From the NCBI RefSeq assembly GCF_029962835.1, contig NC_080581.1, positions 20,474,001 through 20,538,000 of the forward strand: 64,000 bases of DNA, given 5' to 3'. A program made the translations under genes and the position numbers. Each line of letters starts with the position of its first letter. Position 1 is the first letter of the stretch. Below are positions 61,501 through 64,000 of this stretch, piece by piece. The notes under the pieces were generated by a model. The model was not told the origin of the DNA. It was given only the letters and a program-made list of their open reading frames with translations, and made no database searches. The stretch is from Magnolia sinica (lineage: Eukaryota > Streptophyta > Magnoliopsida > Magnoliales > Magnoliaceae).

Positions 61501-62490
61501 TGTGCTAGACAATCAGATGGTTTCAACGCCTAAGAAATTTCTAGTCAAGTGGAGAGGATTTCAATAGACAATTTCAAACACATCAACCTGGAGCTGTACA
61601 AGGAGTGTACCATCAAAAACTCAACAGAGCTGAGTTCATTGAAGCTAGGGAGAATTGATGCAATCACGCCCCAACATACGAGTGTGTATGGGAAGGGGCC
61701 CAAGTGAGGCCTTGCTTGAGCACACTTGGAAGGAGTCTCTTATTTGTTGTTGTTTACTTTTGTTTAAGCTTTCTTACCTCTTTCTTTTTACTTGTAGAAA
61801 ATCCTATTCTAGTAGATTAGGAAAAGCGATATTCAATAAGGATTCATAAATAGTTTTTGCCATACATATGGAGAACTGTATGAAATTCTTTTAATAAGAA
61901 TTACTGAGAGTTTTTCCTGCAGTATAAGAGGGTGGATAGTTTGTGTGATCTCTAGTATAAAGGCTAGAGGACTGTTGACCTTTGCTCTCAATCTTTCTTC
62001 TTCTTTCCATCTATCTGTGCGTGTGGGTGTTTTGAGCTTTAATCCGATACGCAAATTTCAGTTTGCAATTAGTTTCAATTCACATTCTACTTGCATTACC
62101 CTCTGTTTTTTATACAGTCCCAAAAATTTGTACTATGCAAGGGTGGAAAAGAATGAAAAATTGCATGTGTCAATGAGATATGAGGTGAAGTATCAATTCC
62201 ATGTACATGCATGCATTCATATACATAAAGACAGGGAGAGAGGGAGGGAGAGAGATTGAGTAGAGTACCGGGAGATCGGAGGTTGAGGCAGAGGGAGAAT
62301 CTTGGGAGTAGAGGTGCATGATTCCCCTCGTTTCTTCTATTCTAGGGTTTCCTGATGAGAAATGAACGGCCTGTGTCAAGGCCGATGCCTGAGTGAGCTC
62401 TGAACCGGAATTCATGGCGAGAGGTGGCCGGAAAGCGTCTTCTTCTGCTGCTGCGGCGGCTGCACCGCTGCTGGTAGAGGTGGCGGACAT
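17678..62490 (-). CDS. BRIZ: BRIZ-type BRAP2/RING/ZnF-UBP E3 ubiquitin ligase, 12 exons, complete
   Basis: Minus-strand join of exons 62490-62269, 58518-58403, 57185-57077, 56937-56823, 34360-34263, 33965-33859, 29264-29015, 25554-25501, 24880-24737, 24563-24499, 19739-19685, 17839-17678. The total is 1497 nt, 498 aa plus TGA. Every intron is GT-AG and every split codon rejoins in frame. Domains: Ala/Ser-rich N-terminus (1-40); conserved [12 protein letters not shown] block (45-56); BRAP2 RRM-like domain (about 75-165, [15 protein letters not shown]); RING-H2 with C183 C186 C202 H204 H207 C210 C219 C222; ZnF-UBP with C234 C237 C246 C249 C254 H261 H265 H271; coiled coil (about 340-445); basic Ser-rich tail ending TNRRRG. 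Length agrees with Arabidopsis BRIZ1/BRIZ2 (about 480-490 aa). In Arabidopsis these two form a heteromeric E3 complex needed for germination; which paralogue this is I cannot say. All zinc ligands are present, so the protein is probably functional. Confidence 0.94.
18914..18947. repeat. (TA)n microsatellite, left of MITE
   Basis: Uninterrupted AT/TA run abutting the left end of the foldback MITE at 18949. Confidence 0.95.
18949..19496. mobile_element. Foldback MITE inserted in a TA run (BRIZ intron 11)
   Basis: Ends GGAAAAGGTTCCATGTGGTC and, reverse complemented, GGAAAAGGTTCTATGCGGTC. The inverted repeat goes on for roughly 100 bp through CTCATGGGAACTTCCCA and TGTGTGGGCCCAC to a CATGTCGAACATC / TATGTCAAACATC block. 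Both sides are TA repeats, so the target duplication may simply be TA (Tc1/mariner-like) or hidden in the microsatellite. Confidence 0.8.
19497..19569. repeat. (TA)n microsatellite, right of MITE
   Basis: About 70 bp of TA repeat abutting the right end of the foldback MITE. ORFs reading YIYIYI on either strand are artefacts of it. Confidence 0.95.
19685..19739 (-). CDS. BRIZ: BRIZ exon 11 (residues 427-445, coiled coil end)
   Basis: Acceptor TTTGCAG|GGAACGG, donor GAACAG|GTACAT. The first base completes Arg427, then [18 protein letters not shown]. It lies 4.8 kb from exon 10. Confidence 0.92.
19740..23226. other. BRIZ intron 10, right part: no gene seen
   Basis: Intron 10 spans 19740-24498. 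Here are dispersed repeats of the CATGTGGCTGCACCTGATGAATG kind (19900-20100; a related copy at 25070-25300 in intron 8/9 surroundings) and AT-rich unique-looking sequence. No coding homology recognised. Confidence 0.5.
23237..23975. mobile_element. Mutator-like MITE, TATCG-rich (BRIZ intron 10)
   Basis: Ends in GTTTTAAATATCAACG and, reverse complemented, ATATTTTAAATATCGTTATC. Flanked by GGCTGTAACC (23227-23236) and GGCCGTAACC (23976-23985), a 10-bp duplication with one mismatch, which fits Mutator-type insertion (9-10 bp). Interior rich in CGATATAT / GATACA words. No transposase. Confidence 0.65.
24499..24563 (-). CDS. BRIZ: BRIZ exon 10 (residues 406-427, coiled coil)
   Basis: Acceptor CTTGTAG|ATCAAT, donor GAAAG|GTGTGT. 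Encodes [20 protein letters not shown] and ends two bases into Arg427. Confidence 0.92.
24737..24880 (-). CDS. BRIZ: BRIZ exon 9 (residues 358-405, coiled coil)
   Basis: Acceptor CATGGCAG|TATTAT, donor GATGAG|GTTAGT; 144 nt, phase 0. Encodes [20 protein letters not shown] and following heptad-like sequence to EEKKFLDE. Rich in Glu, Lys and Leu, as expected for the dimerising coiled coil of this family. Confidence 0.93.
24881..25500. other. BRIZ intron 8 (between exons 8 and 9)
   Basis: 620 bp. 25040-25300 is a copy of the CATACATGTG.CCAACCTGATGAAT dispersed repeat also present near 19980 in intron 10. Nothing else is recognised. Confidence 0.5.
25501..25554 (-). CDS. BRIZ: BRIZ exon 8 (residues 340-357)
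   Basis: A 54-nt, phase-0 microexon-like segment. Acceptor TTTGGCAG|ATTGTT, donor AGAAAA|GTATGT. Encodes [18 protein letters not shown], the start of the coiled coil. Confidence 0.93.
25640..28981. mobile_element. Long-TIR Mutator-like element filling BRIZ intron 7
   Basis: Left end TGTTATGGAATTCACATTCC GG and the reverse complement of the right end TTGTTATAGAATTTACATTCCGG match. Homology continues inward for about 100 bp or more (TGTTTTCATT...ACTAC.TCAT, AAGTTTCAT). Flanks ATTTTAAAA (25631-25639) and ATTTTATAA (28982-28990) may be a 9-bp duplication with one mismatch, though they are AT-rich. No transposase seen. The interior carries several GGTGGGCC-type repeats and a solo LTR. Confidence 0.6.
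26927..27831 (+). repeat. Solo LTR inside the intron 7 element
   Basis: Starts TGATGCGGACA, ends TGTCCCTGCATCA (inverted termini). It is flanked by a perfect 5-bp duplication GATGT (26922-26926 and 27832-27836). A plus-strand TATA (GCTTATATATACG, about 27250) and T-rich leader give plus orientation. No internal retrotransposon sequence is attached, so it arose by LTR-LTR recombination. 905 bp. Confidence 0.82.
29015..29264 (-). CDS. BRIZ: BRIZ exon 7 (residues 256-339, ZnF-UBP histidines)
   Basis: Acceptor GTTAACAG|GTATAAG, donor GAAGCT|GTGAGT. This is the longest exon (250 nt). It encodes [20 protein letters not shown], with zinc-binding H261 H265 H271, then the conserved [19 protein letters not shown] and a Cys-rich linker ([13 protein letters not shown]). 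Confidence 0.96.
29527..29645. mobile_element. Small hAT-type MITE (119 bp)
   Basis: Ends TAGGGCTGTCGATGGGCC and CATCCCTA, flanked by the perfect 8-bp duplication CCCACTGG (29519-29526 and 29646-29653). It shares the TAGGGCTGTC terminus with the MITE at 57376. Confidence 0.82.
31117..31262. repeat. (CATG/GATGG)n low-complexity tract
   Basis: Irregular run of CATG, GATGG and TGGATGGATAG units, continued at about 32050-32160 beyond the MITE at 31280. Long ORFs rich in Met, His and Cys here are artefacts. Confidence 0.85.
31280..32040. mobile_element. Mutator-like MITE rich in GTATCGG words
   Basis: Flanked by the perfect 10-bp duplication CATGTGCATG (31270-31279 and 32041-32050). Ends TTTTGAAAATCGGTATCG and, reverse complemented, GTTCTAAATGATGGTATCGG. 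Repeated GGCCGATACGGTGGCCGATA units lie at the right end. Inserted within the CATG/GATGG tract. Because the flanks are repetitive, part of the duplication could be coincidence. Confidence 0.7.
31826..31849. repeat. (AC)n microsatellite
   Basis: Twelve CA units inside the MITE at 31280. Confidence 0.95.
32590..32920 (-). pseudogene. L1 LINE ORF2 C-terminal fragment (zf-RVT type)
   Basis: Read on minus, pieces in different frames give the plant L1 reverse-transcriptase tail: [55 protein letters not shown]. This matches the zinc-binding CX..H..C tail seen in the intron 4 LINEs ([14 protein letters not shown]). It is heavily decayed and truncated at both ends. Confidence 0.7.
33859..33965 (-). 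CDS. BRIZ: BRIZ exon 6 (residues 221-256, end of RING, start of ZnF-UBP)
   Basis: Acceptor CATTTCAG|GTCTGC, donor GGAAG|GTATGT. Encodes [20 protein letters not shown] and [15 protein letters not shown]. It provides the last RING cysteine (C222) and the ZnF-UBP ligands C234 C237 C246 C249 C254. Confidence 0.95.
34263..34360 (-). CDS. BRIZ: BRIZ exon 5 (residues 188-220, RING core)
   Basis: Acceptor TTTTACAG|AGAGAC, donor TGTCCA|GTAAGC. Encodes [20 protein letters not shown] and [12 protein letters not shown], supplying C202 H204 H207 C210 and C219 of the RING-H2. At 98 nt it is easy to miss, but the phase (2 + 96) joins exon 4 to exon 6 exactly. Confidence 0.94.
34361..35228. other. BRIZ intron 4, part nearest exon 5: no gene seen
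   Basis: AT-rich intron sequence; a GTGCGTGCACACGGGCGTG tract near 34530. No coding or transposon homology recognised with confidence. Confidence 0.45.
35229..36501 (-). repeat. Solo LTR related to the Gy1/Gy2 family
   Basis: Starts TGATACAGGACACATG, ends GGATGTCCTCATCA, the same terminal pattern as the Gy LTRs. Minus-strand TATA (GACTATAAAAGAGAGAG, about 36050). Flanks ATTTA (35224-35228) and GTTTA (36502-36506) form a 5-bp duplication with one mismatch. No internal domain attached. 1273 bp. Confidence 0.65.
36502..37395. other. BRIZ intron 4 between solo LTR and the nest: no gene seen
   Basis: No ORF or recognised repeat beyond possible old transposon relics; plausibly part of the original intron or an unrecognised element. 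Confidence 0.4.
37457..37647 (-). repeat. Copia 3' LTR
   Basis: 191 bp with repeated AAGGTATAC motifs; adjoins the polypurine tract at 37648-37657. Confidence 0.93.
37740..41758 (-). pseudogene. Copia gag-pol, frameshifted, catalytic residues lost
   Basis: Gag begins [17 protein letters not shown] (41758) and runs open for 369 codons through a UBN2-type region and Cys-rich knuckle ([28 protein letters not shown]). The protease motif reads [12 protein letters not shown] where WFFDSGA is expected. Then gag-pre-integrase ([14 protein letters not shown], about 40290). Integrase keeps SDSGGEY, but its catalytic Glu is Lys ([12 protein letters not shown], about 39820). RT (39000-38430) has [13 protein letters not shown] and VYVDDLLL. 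RNase H (38315-37740) has MTRPDIAYA and STEAEYRA. Several stops and frameshifts separate the parts. Confidence 0.92.
41870..42200. repeat. Short imperfect tandem repeats in the copia leader
   Basis: Repeats of GGATCTGGNGCAATAGCAAC and of GGTCGGACGNAGCAG-like units in the untranslated leader between PBS and gag. Confidence 0.7.
42225..42238 (-). other. Copia primer-binding site (initiator tRNA-Met type)
   Basis: Minus strand TGGTATCAGAGCCC directly follows the 5' LTR terminus. Confidence 0.93.
42239..42429 (-). repeat. Copia 5' LTR
   Basis: 191-bp copy of the left LTR; followed by the duplication AGGGA. Confidence 0.93.
43003..44211 (-). repeat. Gy2 3' LTR
   Basis: About 1.2 kb; preceded on minus by the polypurine tract AGGGAGAGT. 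The chromodomain frame reads into it. Confidence 0.92.
44212..48907 (-). pseudogene. Gy2 gag-pol polyprotein, broken
   Basis: Gag from the ATG at 48907 ([15 protein letters not shown]) with stops, core [20 protein letters not shown] (about 48510). Knuckle [17 protein letters not shown] (47920). Protease retains [10 protein letters not shown] (47595). RT 46846-46182 ([32 protein letters not shown]). RNase H 46046-45834 ([16 protein letters not shown]). Integrase 45557-44868 as one open 229-codon stretch ([61 protein letters not shown]). Integrase C-terminus 44932-44405 ([34 protein letters not shown]). Chromodomain about 44400-44270 ([20 protein letters not shown]). Less decayed than Gy1 but still frameshifted. 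Confidence 0.9.
49231..50420 (-). repeat. Gy2 5' LTR
   Basis: TGATACAGGACATG ... TGTCCCCATCA; close copy of the left LTR with a short deletion near 50104. Confidence 0.92.
51394..52041. mobile_element. MITE inserted in L1-B
   Basis: Ends TTAAGGACCAGTTTGCGGAG and (reverse complement) TTAAGGGTCATTTGGCACC. Subterminal inverted similarity runs through TATGTTTGGCA and AAATCCCCTC blocks. About 650 bp; no convincing target duplication, hAT-like by its CATTTGGCACC terminus (inference). Confidence 0.6.
52159..52785 (+). CDS. L1-B ORF1, C-terminal part
   Basis: 208 open codons, but the first Met is probably internal because a MITE interrupts the frame upstream. The tail reads [20 protein letters not shown] then [18 protein letters not shown], the usual end of plant L1 ORF1 just before ORF2. 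No zinc knuckle is visible in the remaining part. The stop codon TGA overlaps the ORF2 ATG as ATGA (52782-52785). Confidence 0.7.
   Translation: MGIQTLEYLEEEGRLPCSIFLFGSVPAVDIDSHISLRTHKSRVDRSSTVVKEPSHMGRMGVDMRMSDGYSVEDLLDTSLIVTPLYAEIGRDPAARENPNLSVVRVVDTVNSTTSSILEKHFQWAKDVLERVGVQTGLSFNARDKDVRDFFQFVQGKAAQQQQEQQNLRCKRSPKGIRELLSLECSINYDVATKLSGGKRARPGKGGDQ
52782..56340 (+). pseudogene. L1-B ORF2 (endonuclease, reverse transcriptase, zf-RVT), broken
   Basis: Starts [17 protein letters not shown], the plant L1 endonuclease N-terminus. The endonuclease part (to about 53520) is frameshifted, with GGNFNVTRF and VSDHRPIVL recognisable. [19 protein letters not shown] (about 54135), [19 protein letters not shown] (54390), [16 protein letters not shown] (54510), the catalytic [12 protein letters not shown] (about 54825), [15 protein letters not shown] (55015). 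Tail: [20 protein letters not shown] (56030). Multiple stops and frameshifts; not functional. Confidence 0.88.
56823..56937 (-). CDS. BRIZ: BRIZ exon 4 (residues 150-188, first two RING cysteines)
   Basis: Acceptor GATATAG|GTAGAA, donor GCCTTG|GTAAGT. Encodes [20 protein letters not shown] and then EQPTCPVCL, which carries C183 and C186 of the RING finger. It ends one base into Glu188. The next exon is 22.5 kb away. Confidence 0.94.
57077..57185 (-). CDS. BRIZ: BRIZ exon 3 (residues 113-149)
   Basis: Acceptor GGGATTTAG|GAATGAT, donor TTGGAG|GTTTGT. Encodes [17 protein letters not shown] and [14 protein letters not shown], the second half of the RRM-like BRAP2 domain. The first base completes Arg113. 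Confidence 0.93.
57376..58005. mobile_element. hAT-type MITE in BRIZ intron 2
   Basis: Left AGGGCTGTCAACAGGT, right (reverse complement) TAGGGCTGTCAATGGGT. Flanked by CTTCACAT at 57368-57375 and 58006-58013, an 8-bp duplication (one base of ambiguity with the terminal T/A). The interior has CAGGTTCAAGTCAGGTTC and an ACCCAACCCAATCC region. Confidence 0.78.
58403..58518 (-). CDS. BRIZ: BRIZ exon 2 (residues 75-113)
   Basis: Acceptor TTTTTTAG|GTGGGG, donor GTCAG|GTTGAA. Encodes the start of the BRAP2 RRM-like domain, including [17 protein letters not shown] and LEMRIVR. It is 116 nt and ends two bases into the Arg codon that exon 3 completes. Confidence 0.93.
59040..59489. other. AT-rich TATCG-type repeat sequence in BRIZ intron 1
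   Basis: Words such as CTCGATATCATCGACACA and CGCGATATTTCAAAATA resemble the TATCG-rich MITEs at 23237 and 31280. Ends not defined. Confidence 0.4.
59490..62100 (+). mobile_element. Old Ty3/gypsy remnant (RNase H to 3' LTR) in BRIZ intron 1
   Basis: Plus strand, in pieces: RNase H ([20 protein letters not shown], 59530-59585), then after a [17 protein letters not shown] (60185). Integrase-like segments follow ([14 protein letters not shown] region, FFKEVVYPY near 60780, [12 protein letters not shown] region near 60920), then a chromodomain-like KFLVKWRGF (about 61540). GGGAGAAT followed by TGATGCAATCACGCCCC at about 61656 looks like polypurine tract plus 3' LTR start. An LTR-like TATA (GTATAAAGG) lies near 61958. 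Very decayed; the LTR end is uncertain. Confidence 0.65.
59613..60161. mobile_element. hAT-type MITE inside the gypsy remnant
   Basis: Left TAGGGCTGTACACGAACCGAG, right (reverse complement) TAGAGGTGTACACGAGTCG. Perfect 8-bp duplication GTTGATAT (59605-59612, 60162-60169). Removing it plus one duplication rejoins the gypsy RNase H frame region. Interior GC-rich with repeated GAGCCGAGTTCGAGC words. Confidence 0.85.
62269..62490 (-). CDS. BRIZ: BRIZ exon 1 (residues 1-74)
   Basis: Starts at the ATG whose complement is CAT at 62488-62490. It encodes MSATSTSSG, a poly-Ala run, then [17 protein letters not shown], the conserved block just before the BRAP2 domain. It ends in phase 0 at CTCCCG|GTACTC. 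The start was chosen because upstream sequence looks like UTR: an in-frame ATG at 62625 would add 45 residues with no recognisable conservation. Confidence 0.85.
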
Positions 62491-62750
62491 GGTCAAAGAT
62501 CGAGGAGAGCAAGGCGACCATAGAGGAATGAAGGAGATGAGAGAAAATTCTCGCAGACAGACTTCAAGCCTGTTTGGCGCGCGAGATTCAGTAGCATTAG
62601 ACAGAATGGAATTGGTTTGGTACAATGATCATCCAGTGTCAGGGTTTGTCTTGAAATCCCAAGTTTCAAAGGACATGTTATTCCGTGTTTGGAAGGTAAG
62701 CGTTGAAAATGTAAACTCTAGATTTTATCTCGAGGACTCTGGCAGTCGCA
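62491..62750 (-). promoter_or_regulatory. BRIZ 5' leader and proximal promoter with an upstream ATG
   Basis: The minus strand just before the start codon is pyrimidine-rich (CTCTCATCTCCTTC), as in plant 5' UTRs. An upstream ATG at 62521-62519 lies 31 nt before the chosen start, in another frame, and opens an ORF that overlaps the BRIZ start codon. Its TAG comes roughly 60 codons on, still inside exon 1. No strong TATA box is seen; a weak GATAAAAT lies near 62727. Confidence 0.5.
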
Positions 62751-63199
62751 GGAAGTTCCTGCACTGGAAACCTAGATGGGGCACACCGTGGTGTTTATGA
62801 GAAATCCCCTCCGTCCATCCGTTTTGTGAGCTCATTTTAGGACGAAAGGAAAATTTTAGTAGGATCCAAGACTCAAATGGACCGCACTAATGGAAAAGGT
62901 GGGTAGGAAAATTCCTACCGTTGAATCCTCCCTGGCCTACAGTGATGTTTACCTGCCATCCATACCGTTCAAAACGTTATTCCTACTGGGATAAACTGAG
63001 AACACAAATATTACGGTGATTCAAAACCAGTGGCTCCACAAATATTTCAACCATGGACGTTTTTGGCCTACTTTAGTATTTGGATCCAGCTCAACTTTGG
63101 ATTCATGTCTTAAAATCAGCTCACAAAAAGTATAGACGGGGTGGATTTCTCATAAACATCACCGTGGGCCCATCTTAGTTCCCGGTGCAGGAACCTTCC
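62751..63199. mobile_element. Foldback MITE in the BRIZ promoter region
   Basis: Left GGAAGTTCCTGCACTGGAAA and reverse-complemented right GGAAGGTTCCTGCACCGGGA. The inverted repeat extends about 90 bp through GATGTTTATGAGAAATCC and TTTGTGAGCTGATTTTA. It carries GGTGGG-type words. It starts about 260 bp upstream of the BRIZ start codon. No clear target duplication. Confidence 0.78.
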
Positions 63200-63733
63200 A
63201 GTGAAAGCCTTCAGCAGGAAATCTGTGTTTGGGTTGGCATGGCTCCACTCTGATTTGACTCCATCCATCGTATCCAAAGCACTCAAGTGGACTACGCCAT
63301 ATGAATCAATGGAGATAATGATTCCACTGTTAAAACCTTAAAAGGACGAGCTATAGATGTCCTAAAGTGGGGTGAATATGGCAATACAAAATATTTCAAT
63401 GCAATATGGAATAATAAAACAAATATACTCAATTGTTTAGAGTACCGAATTCTTGATATCAAATAGTTCGTAGGACAACCTTCATGTAAAATATATAGGC
63501 AGGACAACCTTATTTCACGACGACTTTGAGATCAAAATATTAAACTTACCAAAAAACGATCAATCACAAAGAAAACATATAAAAAATAAATCAATCACTA
63601 TAATGCACAAAGAGTTATAGTAGTTCGGTGGTTGACTTCACACCTACTCCACTCCCAAAATTACTACCCTCGTAATTTTGGCTTTCACTATTCAAGGTTT
63701 TCATAGTTCACTTTAACAACCTTATACGGTCTA
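63200..63733. other. Upstream flank, no gene seen
   Basis: AT-rich, no coding signal recognised. Confidence 0.4.
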
Positions 63734-63842
63734 TGAGATTTTCACGGGCTCACCACAACAAAACCCACTATGTGATTTTCACGGGTTCACCACAACAAAA
63801 CCCACTTTGTGATTTTCACGGGCTTACCACAAAACAATCCTT
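63734..63842. repeat. 37-bp tandem repeat, 2.9 copies
   Basis: Units TGAGATTTTCACGGGCTCAC followed by CACAACAAAACCCACTA, 63734-63770, 63771-63807 and a partial third to 63842; a few substitutions between units. Confidence 0.9.
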
Positions 63843-64000
63843 TTGAGATTTTATGGCTATCTCAGAAAAACTCAAATATAAATGAAAGTAAAACAGTACT
63901 TATCTTCAATTGGCAAGTCGAAAACATAATTGTAGTTTTGAATGTAACAATCTCCTTTATCGGGATATAAATGAAGCCGTGTATGCGTTCAACCTAAAAA

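Noticed and set aside
62491..62625. In-frame upstream Met at 62625 as the BRIZ start
   Set aside because: It would add 45 residues that look like translated UTR and match nothing known in the family. Kept only as an alternative.
62393..62800. Plus-strand 135-codon ORF
   Set aside because: It is antisense to BRIZ exon 1; its poly-Ala stretch is the complement of the minus-strand exon, which has clear homology.
1..64000. tRNA or rRNA genes, gene clusters of a defence or biosynthetic system
   Set aside because: None seen on reading both strands; the only conserved host gene is BRIZ.

Overview
This is nuclear DNA of a flowering plant: spliced genes with GT-AG introns, plant LTR retrotransposons, LINEs and many MITEs. 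Short repeats built around GGTGGGCCCACC are very abundant. A woody, possibly magnoliid species is plausible, but I cannot name it from sequence alone.

The window holds one host gene, on the minus strand, and it fills most of the window. It is a complete BRIZ-type (BRAP2 / RING / ZnF-UBP) E3 ubiquitin ligase gene. I assembled it by hand from 12 coding exons between 62490 and 17678. The joined exons give 499 codons (498 residues plus stop), with every intron GT-AG and every phase consistent. The coding sequence is only 1497 nt spread over about 44.8 kb.

The introns are large because transposons landed in them. Intron 1 (58519-62268) holds a Ty3/gypsy remnant cut by a hAT-type MITE. Intron 2 (57186-58402) holds another hAT-type MITE. 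Intron 4 (34361-56822, 22.5 kb, splitting the RING finger) holds a solo LTR and a multi-level nest: a PIF/Harbinger-like MITE carrying a Ty1/copia element and two L1 LINEs, one LINE split by a Ty3/gypsy chromovirus and the other by a MITE. Intron 6 (29265-33858) is almost entirely one 4.4 kb hAT-like element with a perfect 8-bp target duplication. Intron 7 (25555-29014) is almost entirely one 3.3 kb long-TIR Mutator-like element, itself carrying a solo LTR. Introns 10 and 11 carry smaller MITEs.

Downstream of the gene (left part of the window): 1-3160 is the 3' end of a Tat-type Ty3/gypsy element with a decayed antisense gag-like ORF and a 3' LTR. 4110-11534 is a decayed chromovirus with both LTRs and a GCCAC target duplication, a relative of the one in intron 4. 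14574-16523 is a PIF/Harbinger-like element containing about 20 copies of a ~33-bp tandem repeat. Upstream of the gene (right edge) are a foldback MITE in the promoter region and a short 37-bp tandem repeat.

All transposon coding regions look broken. I see no rRNA, tRNA, CRISPR array or prokaryote-like system. The notable biology is a conserved single-copy-type gene that kept an intact reading frame while its introns grew by nested insertion.
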